Part shown: positions 39,309-47,654 of the stretch, piece after piece
How positions within the stretch are numbered: position 1 is the stretch's first letter
Layout: every line of letters begins with the position of its first letter
Source: Aliivibrio fischeri ATCC 7744 = JCM 18803 = DSM 507
Lineage (GTDB): Bacteria; Pseudomonadota; Gammaproteobacteria; Enterobacterales; Vibrionaceae
Reading direction: 5' to 3'
DNA: 64,000 bases
Assembly (NCBI RefSeq): GCF_023983475.1
Contig: NZ_CP092713.1
Location: 930,001 to 994,000 of the forward strand
Notes under the pieces: generated by a model
Told to the model about the DNA's origin: nothing
The model's database searches: none
Seen by the model: only the letters and a program-made list of their open reading frames with translations
Program-made: the position numbers and the translations under genes

Positions 39309-39928
39309 ACAGTTGGAGTACAATTAAAGAATTATCCACCGGAAAGTTAATTACTTCTACATCTATTTGGATATTCTTGGTTCCTGCTATAACTAAAATG
39401 GGTAATGTAACAGAAGAATATATGAATAGTGTTTTCAGTATTAGTATAGTTTCATCATTTAGTTTACTTTGTTTATACTTTAGCGCGATTGCATTTTTTT
39501 TATCATCGATGATATATATATCAATGTGTCCCTTGATTATAAAGAAATTTAACTCTTATTCTGATTTTTGTAAAGAAGGCTTATCAATTAACTTTTTAAA
39601 TAAAACAATATTAAAATTGAACCATAAAGAATCTGAAATTTTATTTAATAAAATTAAGTTTAACGTTATTAAAGCATCAACAAGTGATATAGATAGCCCT
39701 AATGTTGATACGATGACTATAAGTATTGGTAAAGAACCAAAGAATTATTCTTTCAAATCAAGCGATATGCCTGATGTTTTTTGGCAAGTTTATGATTATC
39801 ATGAAAGTAGTAGAGTATGTGGTCAGAGTTTGTGTTGGGTGTTCTTTGTTATCGGTTTTTTACTTTTAGGGTACTTACTTATTTCGAATCTTATTATTGT
39901 CATATTTGAGTTTTGTAGCTATTTATAA
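39305..39928 (+). CDS. Cassette 11, gene 2: membrane partner of the NACHT protein
   Basis: The 207-residue protein starts inside the NACHT stop codon (ATGA overlap), so the two are translationally coupled. It has hydrophobic segments near residues 20-33, 44-80 (VFSISIVSSFSLLCLYFSAIAFFLSS region) and 175-202, with a soluble middle of about 90 residues. A membrane effector or anchor activated by the NTPase is a reasonable inference; no family is recognised. Confidence 0.75.
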   Translation: MNSWSTIKELSTGKLITSTSIWIFLVPAITKMGNVTEEYMNSVFSISIVSSFSLLCLYFSAIAFFLSSMIYISMCPLIIKKFNSYSDFCKEGLSINFLNKTILKLNHKESEILFNKIKFNVIKASTSDIDSPNVDTMTISIGKEPKNYSFKSSDMPDVFWQVYDYHESSRVCGQSLCWVFFVIGFLLLGYLLISNLIIVIFEFCSYL

Positions 39929-39935
39929 ATTCATT

Positions 39936-40057
39936 TAACAAATGCATCAACACGATTTACTACACTCGGCATCTTAGGTTGTCGGGTGTTTCTCGTTTTA
40001 AGGCGTCAATTTTAAGTATAATTGCATAGTAGTAAACGTGTTATGCAGGCGTTATGC
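39936..40057 (+). repeat. attC site 11
   Basis: TTTACTAC/GTAGTAAA arm; crossover GTTATGC at 40051. Confidence 0.93.
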
Positions 40058-40074
40058 GTATTTCGGAGGTAATA

Positions 40075-40572
40075 ATGAAACATCAGGGAAGGCTGTTTTT
40101 CTTTTGTGGGAAAATGGGAGCAGGGAAATCTACAAAATCGAAGGTTGTAGCTATTGATAATAATGCAGTATTAATATCAGAAGATGAGTGGCTATCGGCT
40201 CATTTTCCGAATCAAATCCAAACATTCGATGATTACATTCAGTTTTCAGGTGCGATTAAGCCTTTTATAAAAAGTCATGTCCAAAATCTTTTGAAAGTGG
40301 GCACAAATGTCGTGATGGATTTTCCCGCGAATACAGTAAAACAAAGGTTATGGTTTACTTCACTTTGCTCAGAGTTGAATTGTAAGCACGAGTTAATCTA
40401 TTTAGATTTAACTGATAGTCAGTGTTTATATCAAATAGAAAAACGTCGTATCGAACAACCAGAGAGAGCTGGCTTTGATACAGAGGCTGTTTTTCATCAT
40501 GTTACTCAATATTTTGAGCCGCCGAGTGCAGATGAAAGTTTAAATATAGTGTTGCCAGAAAAATACGCATAA
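40075..40572 (+). CDS. Cassette 12: P-loop kinase-like ATPase (AAA_33 type)
   Basis: The 165-residue protein has Walker A GKMGAGKST near its N-terminus, an acidic ISEDEW segment and VVMDFPANT, followed by a lid-like EKRRIEQPERAGFDTE. This is the plan of small AAA_33 nucleotide or metabolite kinases, which include antibiotic phosphotransferases and zeta-like proteins. Substrate unknown. CGGAGG before ATG 40075 decides the start over 40054, which lies in the attC junction. Confidence 0.82.
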   Translation: MKHQGRLFFFCGKMGAGKSTKSKVVAIDNNAVLISEDEWLSAHFPNQIQTFDDYIQFSGAIKPFIKSHVQNLLKVGTNVVMDFPANTVKQRLWFTSLCSELNCKHELIYLDLTDSQCLYQIEKRRIEQPERAGFDTEAVFHHVTQYFEPPSADESLNIVLPEKYA

Positions 40573-40692
40573 CAAATGCATCAACACGATTTACTACACT
40601 CGGCATCCTCAGGTTGTCGGGTGTTTCTCGTTTTAAGGCGTCAATTTTAAGTATAATTGAATAGTAGTAAACGTGTTATGCAGGCGTTACAT
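40570..40692 (+). repeat. attC site 12
   Basis: TTTACTAC/GTAGTAAA arm; crossover GTTACAT at 40686. Confidence 0.93.
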
Positions 40693-40699
40693 GCTAAGG

Positions 40700-40728
40700 T
40701 TGTCTCTTTTGAGATACGGTGCTATAGT
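40700..40728 (+). promoter_or_regulatory. Cassette 13 internal promoter with palindromic operator
   Basis: TTGTCT (40700-40705), a 17-bp spacer and TATAGT (40723-40728) make a good sigma-70 promoter. The spacer region contains TCTCTTTTGAGA, a palindrome suited to autorepression by the encoded HTH protein. The same promoter occurs at 47332-47360. Confidence 0.65.
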
Positions 40729-40757
40729 TTAACCAGATTTGATAATTAGAGGTTGCT

Positions 40758-41015
40758 ATGCCAGAGATAGATGCATTGCTTGGGCTTTCATTTTGTCTGT
40801 ATTTTTTCGACAACAAGCAGCATAAATTGCCTCATATTCATGTCAAATATGGTAGCTATGAGCTAATCATAGCAATTGAAACAGGAGAGTGCTTAGAGGG
40901 TTATTTACCAAATAAGCAACGAAAACGAGCAGAAGCTCACATTGAAAGCAATCGAGTAAAATTGATGGCAATGTGGAAACAAGCAGTTGCTGGTATTAAT
41001 CCGGGTAAATTATAG
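40758..41015 (+). CDS. Cassette 13, gene 1: DUF4160 protein (copy 1)
   Basis: The 85-residue protein has the DUF4160 pattern: CLYFFDNKQHKLPHIHVKYG, then LPNKQRKRAEAHIESNRVKL. DUF4160 genes are regularly paired with DUF2442 genes and behave like toxin-antitoxin partners, though the mechanism is not established. The HIHV histidines may be functional. The stop lies seven bases before the next gene, and the cassette carries its own promoter. An identical copy lies at 47390-47647. Confidence 0.85.
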   Translation: MPEIDALLGLSFCLYFFDNKQHKLPHIHVKYGSYELIIAIETGECLEGYLPNKQRKRAEAHIESNRVKLMAMWKQAVAGINPGKL

Positions 41016-41022
41016 GTGACGT

Positions 41023-41547
41023 ATGTTGAAAGTAATTGATGTTGATTTGGTAGCTGATTTTACACTTGAGCTTACTTTTAGTGACGGTTATACCGGTGAA
41101 GCTAACTTAACTGAGTATTTCCAAAAAGAAGCATTTAGGCATGTGACTAATTTTCAAAAGTTTGCATTAACTGCTGATGGCTCTCTTGATTGGAGTGGTG
41201 TTGAATTATCAGCGGCAACGTTAAAAGAAATCACGGTTGGTAGTTATACTGAATCTGATTTAACGCCTTTTGACGTTAAAGAAATGGAAATGGTAATAAA
41301 GCAGGCTTCATGGGATTCAATGCAAGAAGGTCGAGCTGACATTTTGCAAGCGGCTATTCGTTCTTATGTTGAACAATTTGGCCACAGTGTTGTAATTGAG
41401 CGTGCAGGAATTAAAAGTAGAACGAGTGCTTATCGTTCATTAAAACCTGAAACGACACCAAGTTTTGGTACTTTGGTTCAATTAGGTCATGCAGTTATTG
41501 AATTGGCTAAAGATAGAGTTTCTGCTCATTCTTTGAGTCGCATGTAA
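41023..41547 (+). CDS. Cassette 13, gene 2: DUF2442 plus HTH antitoxin-like protein (copy 1)
   Basis: The 174-residue protein has an N-terminal DUF2442 domain (MLKVIDVDLVADFTLELTFS..., to about residue 85) and a C-terminal helix-turn-helix. The segment ERAGIKSRTSAYRSLKPE then TTPSFGTLVQLGHAV resembles the 'probable addiction module antidote' motif. It is likely the DNA-binding, antitoxin-side partner of the DUF4160 gene and could bind the palindrome in the cassette promoter. An identical copy is at 47655-48179. Confidence 0.82.
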   Translation: MLKVIDVDLVADFTLELTFSDGYTGEANLTEYFQKEAFRHVTNFQKFALTADGSLDWSGVELSAATLKEITVGSYTESDLTPFDVKEMEMVIKQASWDSMQEGRADILQAAIRSYVEQFGHSVVIERAGIKSRTSAYRSLKPETTPSFGTLVQLGHAVIELAKDRVSAHSLSRM

Positions 41548-41666
41548 CAAATGCATCAACACGATTTGCTACATTCGGCATTCTAGGTTTCTTTTGGTTT
41601 ACCGTATTAAGTGGTAAATTTAAGCTTAATCTGCATGGTAGCAAACGTGTTATGCAGGCGTTACAC
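41545..41666 (+). repeat. attC site 13
   Basis: TTTGCTAC/GTAGCAAA arm; crossover GTTACAC at 41660. Same sequence as attC 21 up to the crossover. Confidence 0.93.
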
Positions 41667-42124
41667 GAACTCTAAGATTGTAGTTTTTTGGCTCAGTTCA
41701 GCGATTGAACCGTTAGTTTTTTAGGTGTGAAAGTAAGGTGGATTTCCTTTTTCTTTGGTGCCTTTTAATATTCGTTTCATCTGGTTCGGCAATTGGCCAT
41801 TATTGCCAAAAGTTCATGGATTTCAGAAACCAATTCATGCTTCAATTGTTCATGGTTTTGCCTCATTTCAGTTTGCATTAGTGTTTTGCTCGCAGCATTT
41901 TCAATCCTAATTGTTGTTGGGATATTTGGTTTATCAGCTCAAAACTGGCTGAAACCAAATCGTACAAATGGTGTAAGAAAAAGGGATTGTTTCGTTTCAC
42001 AGTTATTGCCGTTGAAATGATATTTTGCTCGCTTAATTGAGTTAGTCTAATTAAACTCAATTTACAGTAAATCTTGGTAAATCAATTCTTTACCAATTAA
42101 AGTGAAGCGTTGACAAAGATCGTG
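41667..42124 (+). ncRNA. Cassette 14: ORF-less cassette, class A copy 2
   Basis: Close relative of cassette 4 and the same length (458 bp between attC sites). Hairpin 1 here pairs GGCTCA (41690-41695) with TGAACC (41706-41711), leaving one C-A mismatch, an intermediate between copies 1 and 3. Hairpin 2 (TTGGTTT..CAG/CTGAAACCAA) and hairpin 3 (GGTAAA/TTTACC) are intact. The reading frame open in cassette 4 is closed by a TAG here, against a coding role. Confidence 0.45.
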
Positions 42125-42228
42125 TAACAAAGCAATCAACACGATGCTAATTACACTCGGCGTTTGTGGTTTGAAGTGTAATTGGTTTGGAAAGTCAGTC
42201 GTTCGCACGTGTTATTGCGGCGTTGTGC
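42125..42228 (+). repeat. attC site 14 (short type)
   Basis: 104 bp. Outer arm GCAATcAACACG/CGTGTTATTGC; inner AATTACAC/GTGTAATT replaces the usual TTTGCTAC arm; crossover GTTGTGC at 42222. Confidence 0.88.
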
Positions 42229-42683
42229 GTACTGAGTCCGAAATTTTTTGCACGGTTCATCAAAAGGATCGCGGCTTTCGTAGTTTTGGCTTAGTAAGCG
42301 TTCCTTTCTTCTTTGTTGCCTTTTTGCTTTCGTATCGTCAGGTTCGGCAAATTAATCCTTATTTTCCTAAGTTCAGGTGTTTCAGAAGCTAATTTACGCT
42401 TCAATTGTTCTTTGGTTATGCCTCATTTTGGCCTGCATCTGTGTTTTTCTCGCAGCATTTTCAATCCCAATTGTGGCAAGGATATTTGGTTTATCAGTTC
42501 CAAATCTTCTGAAACCAAGTCGTTCAAATGGCGTTAAAAATGTATTTGTTTTCCATTCACTTTATCTCGCAATGTAAGAACATTTTGTTCGCTTAATTGG
42601 CATCGGTAAATTAGAATCAGGGCTTATAAAATCTTGGCAGGGCAGTTCTTTACCAAGCTAGCCAAGCCGAAAGTAAGCACGCA
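42229..42683 (+). ncRNA. Cassette 15: ORF-less cassette, class B copy 1
   Basis: Begins GTACTGAGTCCGAAATTTTTTGC, unlike class A, but from about 120 bp on shares long blocks with class A (for example TTTCAATCCCAATTGTGG and the TTGGTTT..CAG / CTGAAACCAA hairpin). Length between attC sites is 455 bp. Short overlapping hydrophobic frames occur on the plus strand but are in different frames in the other copies, so I do not call a gene. Confidence 0.45.
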
Positions 42684-42788
42684 CAACAATCGCATCAACA
42701 CGATGCTTATTACATTCGGCGTTTTTGGTTTGAAGTGTAATTGGTTTGGTAAAGTTGGTCGTCAGCACGTGTTATGCAAGCGTTATAC
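42684..42788 (+). repeat. attC site 15 (short type)
   Basis: 105 bp. R'' is GCACAAC, matching the cassette's GTTGTGC start; crossover GTTATAC at 42782. Confidence 0.87.
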
Positions 42789-43247
42789 GAACTCTGAGAA
42801 TGCAGTTTTTTGGTTCAGTTCAGCGATTGAACCATTAGTTTTTTAGGCGCGAAAGTAGGGGGGTTTTCCTTTTTCTTTGTTGCCTTTTGGTGTTCATTTC
42901 ATCAGGTTCGGCATTGAACTATTATTGCTCTAAATTCAGGCGTTTCAGCGACTAATTTACGCTTCAATTGTTCTTTGGTTATGCCTCATTTTAGCCTGCA
43001 TCAGTGTTTTCCTCTCAGCATTTTCAATCCCAATTGTGGTTAGGATATTTGGTTTATTAGCTCAAAACCTGCTGAAACCAAGCCGTACAAATGGTGTAAG
43101 AAAAAGGGATTGCTTCGTTTCACAGTTATTGCCGTTGAAATGATATTTTGCTCGCTTAATTGAACCAGTCTAATTAAACTCAGTTTACAGTAAATCTTGG
43201 TAAATCAGTTCTTTACCAATTTAAACGGAGCGAAAGCAAGGCTCGTA
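42789..43247 (+). ncRNA. Cassette 16: ORF-less cassette, class A copy 3
   Basis: Hairpin 1 pairs GGTTCA (42812-42817) with TGAACC (42828-42833): both sides changed relative to cassette 4, a compensatory substitution. Hairpin 2 keeps pairing through a G-T wobble (TAG against CTG), and hairpin 3 is TTGGTAAA/TTTACCAA. Nearly identical to cassette 27. Confidence 0.48.
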
Positions 43248-43351
43248 TAACAAAGCAATCAACACGATGCTATTTACATTCGGCATTCGCGGTTTGGAGT
43301 ATAATTGGTTTGGGAAGTCGGTCTTTCGCACGTGTTATTGCGGCGTTATGT
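43248..43351 (+). repeat. attC site 16 (short type)
   Basis: 104 bp, GCAATcAACACG/CGTGTTATTGC outer arm; crossover GTTATGT at 43345. Confidence 0.88.
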
Positions 43352-43377
43352 TTTAAAATTAAGTAAGGAGAAAGTCG

Positions 43378-44916
43378 TTGGAAAATCAATGTGCTACTGA
43401 TTTATGTAGTAACTCTGCTGTACGAGAACAGAGTGAATGTCCTCTGCATTGCGAGAAAAATGATTATGGGATAGATTTCCATAACAATTTTGTATTATCC
43501 AAATTCTATGATGAATTAATTAATTACATCTTAAAACAGGTATACGAACTGCCATTGACTAGACCAATTGTATCGAAAGATGACTTTAGATCTTTTTTAT
43601 TAGATGAGTTAGAGTCCGAGGCGGTAGAGGCGTTTGCTCGTGAACAGATAATAGTTTTTGACCATATTAAGTTCCCTGAAAGAGATAGTCGTGATCGTTT
43701 TGATTATTTTAATCTGCTAAAAAAGATAAAGGGAGCACATTTTAACTACTGCCAATTCTTGTATCTTTACTTTGATTTGAATGATTTCCAATCATTTTTT
43801 CAAGATTGTGAATTTCTTAAGGAATGGACGCTTTATCCGTTAGATATGCTTGGAAACGTAAATCGAGTTTTATATCAAAATTGTAAGTTTAGTGGTAATG
43901 TCTCATTTAGTGACCATTTTAACTTGTTAGAAAAATCTGATTACTCTGTATTTAATGATTGTGAATTTAACTCTGAAATAAATATTAATGGAATCATTGT
44001 AAATAATTCTATTTTCAATAACTCAAACTCATTTCAGCAGAATGTTAGTAAACTATCTATTTCCGACAGCACGATAAAATCAAAATTTATATTAAATAAA
44101 ACTTCATTTGATGAGATTACTATTAAGAATGTTGAGTTTGAGTCCAAATTTGAATTTAAAGAAAACAATATTAGAAACTTGAATATTATAAATTCAAATT
44201 TTGGGAAAGTTTTTGATATGTATGACTCTAAAGTTAAAAAAGTTAGCTTCTTCAAAAGTATTTTCAGTGACTTTGCTGGTTTTGAGTGTTGTGAGTTTGG
44301 TTATGAGGGTGAAAAGCCGACAACTTTTAAATATGTGACTTTTTTGTCTTTCGTTAACTTCAGGAATGCGACATTCAACTCTGGATTAGATTTGGAAAAT
44401 GCAAACCTGAAAGAAATGCCAAATTTCCTAAACGTAAAGCTTTTATCAAATAATACAAATAGAGAAACATTAAGAATAATAAAACATTCGTTTGATAAAG
44501 TAGGTAATCATATAGAAGCAAATAAGTACTTTTCTTTGGAAATGGAAAGGCATAAAAATGATATGGCAGGAGAGTCATGGTCTCAAGAGAAAATAGTTTT
44601 TTTACTTAATGATAAAATCTCTAAGTTTGGTAGAAGCTATTTTCGACCTGCGTGTTTGGTTGTTGTATTATCTCTAATATTTCAAGCTATCGTATTTTCG
44701 TATGAAAATAATTACCTTTATAAAATTTACCCTGAGTATAATTCGAAAATTGCAAGCGTTGTTGATTTTTTTAATGGTATTGCTTTAAGTATTATACCGT
44801 TCTCAAGGTTTCTTTATAGTGGTATAGAATTTATAAGTCTTATATTTTATATCATGTATGCAACTCTGATATGGCAGCTTGTGATTTCCATTAAATCACA
44901 CACACGTAAAAATTAA
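43378..44916 (+). CDS. Cassette 17: pentapeptide-like protein with C-terminal membrane domain
   Basis: The 512-residue protein starts at TTG 43378 behind AGGAG; no nearby ATG fits. The N-terminus has a cysteine cluster (CATDLC...SECPLHC) that could bind zinc. Residues about 150-340 show irregular pentapeptide-like repeats (FNDCEFNSEI, NNSIFNNSNSF, NFRNATFNSGLDLENANL). The C-terminus has membrane helices (ACLVVVLSLIFQAIVFSY and a second set near 470-500) reminiscent of ion-channel domains fused to pentapeptide repeats. A membrane-depolarising effector is possible but unproven. Confidence 0.7.
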   Translation: MENQCATDLCSNSAVREQSECPLHCEKNDYGIDFHNNFVLSKFYDELINYILKQVYELPLTRPIVSKDDFRSFLLDELESEAVEAFAREQIIVFDHIKFPERDSRDRFDYFNLLKKIKGAHFNYCQFLYLYFDLNDFQSFFQDCEFLKEWTLYPLDMLGNVNRVLYQNCKFSGNVSFSDHFNLLEKSDYSVFNDCEFNSEININGIIVNNSIFNNSNSFQQNVSKLSISDSTIKSKFILNKTSFDEITIKNVEFESKFEFKENNIRNLNIINSNFGKVFDMYDSKVKKVSFFKSIFSDFAGFECCEFGYEGEKPTTFKYVTFLSFVNFRNATFNSGLDLENANLKEMPNFLNVKLLSNNTNRETLRIIKHSFDKVGNHIEANKYFSLEMERHKNDMAGESWSQEKIVFLLNDKISKFGRSYFRPACLVVVLSLIFQAIVFSYENNYLYKIYPEYNSKIASVVDFFNGIALSIIPFSRFLYSGIEFISLIFYIMYATLIWQLVISIKSHTRKN

Positions 44917-44920
44917 AACA

Positions 44921-45042
44921 TAACAAATGCATCAACACGATTTGCTACACTCGGCATTCTAGGTTTCTTTGAGTTTACCGTGTTAAGTGGTAAATTTGAG
45001 CTTAATCTGCATGGTAGCAAACGTGTTATGCAGGCGTTATGT
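44921..45042 (+). repeat. attC site 17
   Basis: TTTGCTAC/GTAGCAAA arm; crossover GTTATGT at 45036. Confidence 0.93.
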
Positions 45043-45152
45043 GTTTCCGATGGAAATATAGGCTTACTTTGTCGTAAATCTTCAATACACTGATTGCTCA
45101 ACAGAAAATAATGTAGGCATATTATCAAATTAAACAGAAGGTTAAGAGTGAA

Positions 45153-45578
45153 ATGATACGACAATATACTCCGCAAGATATCAATGCAGTTTTAGATATT
45201 TGGCTTAACTCCTCAATTAAAGCGCATGATTTCGTATCTGCTGAATTTTGGGTATCACAAGTTGATAATATGCGTGATATTTACATTCCTGCATCTAAAA
45301 CTTATGTGGTCAAGGTAGACTCAAAAGTTGTTGGATTCTATTCTTTATATGAAAATATGTTAGCTGCAATTTTTGTATCACCAGAGTATCAAGGTAAAGG
45401 GGTTGGTAAGCAGTTAATTTCCCATGCCAAAGAGCAATGCCCAATGCTTACTCTAAATGTATATTCTGAGAATGTGGCAAGCTATCAATTTTATTTATCT
45501 CAAGGTTTTACTGTAATCAGTGAGCAAGTGTGTGAGCATACTGGGCGCATGGAATACACAATGAGTTCAAACACATAA
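45153..45578 (+). CDS. Cassette 18: GNAT acetyltransferase (copy 2)
   Basis: The protein is identical to that of cassette 8 (141 residues, motif QGKGVGKQLI). The whole cassette including attC (45037-45691, 655 bp) has the same length and, as far as I can read, the same bases as 34839-35493. The neighbours differ, so this is a cassette-level duplication rather than a segmental one. Confidence 0.88.
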   Translation: MIRQYTPQDINAVLDIWLNSSIKAHDFVSAEFWVSQVDNMRDIYIPASKTYVVKVDSKVVGFYSLYENMLAAIFVSPEYQGKGVGKQLISHAKEQCPMLTLNVYSENVASYQFYLSQGFTVISEQVCEHTGRMEYTMSSNT

Positions 45579-45697
45579 CAAATGCATCAACACGATTTGC
45601 TACATTCGGCATTCTAGGTTTCTTTGAGCTTACCGTATTAAGTGGTAAATTTAAGCTTAATCTGCATGGTAGCAAACGTGTTATGCAGGCGTTATGT
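45576..45697 (+). repeat. attC site 18
   Basis: TTTGCTAC/GTAGCAAA arm; crossover GTTATGT at 45691. Confidence 0.93.
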
Positions 45698-45748
45698 GCA
45701 AAAATAGTTTTTTAATTGAAAAGTTATCTAAAACAATAAGATCTCAAT

Positions 45749-46114
45749 ATGAAAATAATAGATATTTATGAACCATCAACATTAAATGTAATTACTTTTT
45801 ATGACAAGCAAGTTTACATGGAAGTGAATACTGGAAATAATCGCAAACCAAATTTTATAACTTCCACTGGATTTAAAAGTTGGGCAAAAGATCAATTAGA
45901 GCGTTCACCAAATTCTAAGTTAGCATCGGTAGGAGTATCTAACGAATTTAAATTTGATGTTGAATCGATTGATTTACCATTGATTGATGCTCATAAAGAA
46001 CGTATGAGACGTATACATTTACTGGACAAAAAATTGGTGGTTAATAGCGTTGGTCATTTACTAACTAGTTTGAAAAAGTTGTTAGATGAAGCTAAAAAAT
46101 GTGACCTTGTATAA
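45749..46114 (+). CDS. Cassette 19: unknown 121-residue protein
   Basis: Starts MKIIDIYEPSTLNVITFYDK and has a helical C-terminus (VGHLLTSLKKLLDEAKK). It is soluble and without recognised motifs, and is the only gene in its cassette. The ribosome site is weak. Confidence 0.6.
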   Translation: MKIIDIYEPSTLNVITFYDKQVYMEVNTGNNRKPNFITSTGFKSWAKDQLERSPNSKLASVGVSNEFKFDVESIDLPLIDAHKERMRRIHLLDKKLVVNSVGHLLTSLKKLLDEAKKCDLV

Positions 46115-46119
46115 GCACA

Positions 46120-46243
46120 TAACAAATGCATCAACACGATTTGCTACACTCGGCGTTATCAGTTTGCCTTTAATTTCAGTGATTAAGGCGTTAAAATTCA
46201 GCTAGGTCTGTATGGTAGCAAACGTGTTATGCAGGCGTTAGGT
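46120..46243 (+). repeat. attC site 19
   Basis: TTTGCTAC/GTAGCAAA arm, long-spacer type; crossover GTTAGGT at 46237. Confidence 0.93.
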
Positions 46244-46264
46244 GAAAATTAAGAGGGTTAATAG

Positions 46265-46888
46265 TTGTCAAAAGTTGAAGATACAGTTACTTTTCGGGTA
46301 TATGAAATTATTCGTGAGGAATCTCCTAGATGTTCAGATCCATTTTATGAGTCAGTTGAATTTGAAATAATTAATTTTACCAAAAAAAGAACACATAAAT
46401 TTTGGGCTTTTTTGGATGAGTTAGTTCCTAATCATGTCTGTAACCGACAGCGTTGTTATCCTGTTTGTGGTTGTTTAGATTGTAATACATTAAAAAGTGA
46501 AGAGGTTTTGAAATTAGAAGAGTTACAAAATACATACGATCATGGTTGGCCTGTATTTGATTGGGGGCAATTTAATATGCCAAGAGGCATTAAGTTCACA
46601 CCTGAAAGCCAAGTTTTGAATAAACGTCCTCAAACTTATGATAGAGAGAAGCGACTCAATAAGCAGGAGATTATCAATGTGATTGGTGCAGTTAATGAAA
46701 TAATTAAAAGGCATAGATCTGAGATTGGTGCATTTCCATATATAGCACTACCTATATCTGAAAATGTGGATTCAATTTATAAAAAAGCGATGAATGGTAA
46801 TCTAGGAATTAACTTGCATTTTCCTGTATCAAGAGTAACACTAAGGTATGAAGATAAAGAATGCGGAGCTGCTTATGTTATATGCTAA
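46265..46888 (+). CDS. Cassette 20, gene 1: unknown protein with cysteine cluster
   Basis: The 207-residue soluble protein starts at TTG 46265 behind GAGGG. A cluster CNRQRCYPVCGCLDC around residues 59-75 suggests a metal-binding site. No family recognised. Its last 14 bases overlap the start of the next gene, so the two form a coupled pair. Confidence 0.6.
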   Translation: MSKVEDTVTFRVYEIIREESPRCSDPFYESVEFEIINFTKKRTHKFWAFLDELVPNHVCNRQRCYPVCGCLDCNTLKSEEVLKLEELQNTYDHGWPVFDWGQFNMPRGIKFTPESQVLNKRPQTYDREKRLNKQEIINVIGAVNEIIKRHRSEIGAFPYIALPISENVDSIYKKAMNGNLGINLHFPVSRVTLRYEDKECGAAYVIC

Positions 46889-47195
46889 TTTATTATGTAA
46901 ACGTGATACAACAGTACAATCTGTGAAAGTATTAGCGATTCGTAGACAGATAACAATTATGCATACTATGAAAATCGGAACAAATGTATATGATGTTCAT
47001 ACTACACTCGCTGATTTTTACAGAGCTGCATTTATTCAGTCTTCTATTAATCGAGATTATATTCAATCCTCTATTGATCGAGATTATATACAACCTAGAT
47101 TGCAAGCTAGAATTGCCAGAGCTAAATTAGCTAGAAAGAATAAAAAAACAATAGTTCTAGTGTCTGGCGATGAACGATTTTCAGGCTTCGATTAA
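46875..47195 (+). CDS. Cassette 20, gene 2: basic protein with internal repeat
   Basis: From ATG 46875 (GGAG seven bases upstream, inside gene 1) the protein is 106 residues. It contains a repeated nine-residue unit (IQSSINRDY, IQSSIDRDY) encoded by a 27-bp direct repeat, then a very basic helix (RLQARIARAKLARKNKK). Nucleic-acid binding is possible. Not recognised. Confidence 0.55.
   Translation: MLYANLLCKRDTTVQSVKVLAIRRQITIMHTMKIGTNVYDVHTTLADFYRAAFIQSSINRDYIQSSIDRDYIQPRLQARIARAKLARKNKKTIVLVSGDERFSGFD
47034..47087 (+). repeat. 27-bp direct repeat in cassette 20
   Basis: Two adjacent 27-bp units (47034-47060 and 47061-47087), differing at a few positions, encode IQSSINRDY and IQSSIDRDY. Confidence 0.85.
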
Positions 47196-47202
47196 TTTCA
47201 CC

Positions 47203-47324
47203 TAACAAATGCATCAACACGATTTACTACACTCGGCATCTCAGATTGTCGGGTGTTTCTCGTTTTAGGGCGTCAATATTAAGTATAATCGCATAGTAGT
47301 AAACGTGTTATGCAGGCGTTACAT
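47203..47324 (+). repeat. attC site 20
   Basis: TTTACTAC/GTAGTAAA arm; crossover GTTACAT at 47318. Confidence 0.93.
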
Positions 47325-47331
47325 GCTAAGG

Positions 47332-47360
47332 TTGTCTCTTTTGAGATACGGTGCTATAGT
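47332..47360 (+). promoter_or_regulatory. Cassette 21 internal promoter
   Basis: Second copy of the TTGTCT-17-TATAGT promoter with the TCTCTTTTGAGA palindrome. Confidence 0.65.
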
Positions 47361-47389
47361 TTAACCAGATTTGATAATTAGAGGTTGCT

Positions 47390-47647
47390 ATGCCAGAGAT
47401 AGATGCATTGCTTGGGCTTTCATTTTGTCTGTATTTTTTCGACAACAAGCAGCATAAATTGCCTCATATTCATGTCAAATATGGTAGCTATGAGCTAATC
47501 ATAGCAATTGAAACAGGAGAGTGCTTAGAGGGTTATTTACCAAATAAGCAACGAAAACGAGCAGAAGCTCACATTGAAAGCAATCGAGTAAAATTGATGG
47601 CAATGTGGAAACAAGCAGTTGCTGGTATTAATCCGGGTAAATTATAG
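47390..47647 (+). CDS. Cassette 21, gene 1: DUF4160 protein (copy 2)
   Basis: Identical protein to 40758-41015. The cassette spans 47319-48292, 974 bp, the same length as cassette 13 (40687-41660), and reads the same through promoter, both genes and attC. The partner gene starts seven bases after its stop. Confidence 0.85.
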   Translation: MPEIDALLGLSFCLYFFDNKQHKLPHIHVKYGSYELIIAIETGECLEGYLPNKQRKRAEAHIESNRVKLMAMWKQAVAGINPGKL

Positions 47648-47654
47648 GTGACGT

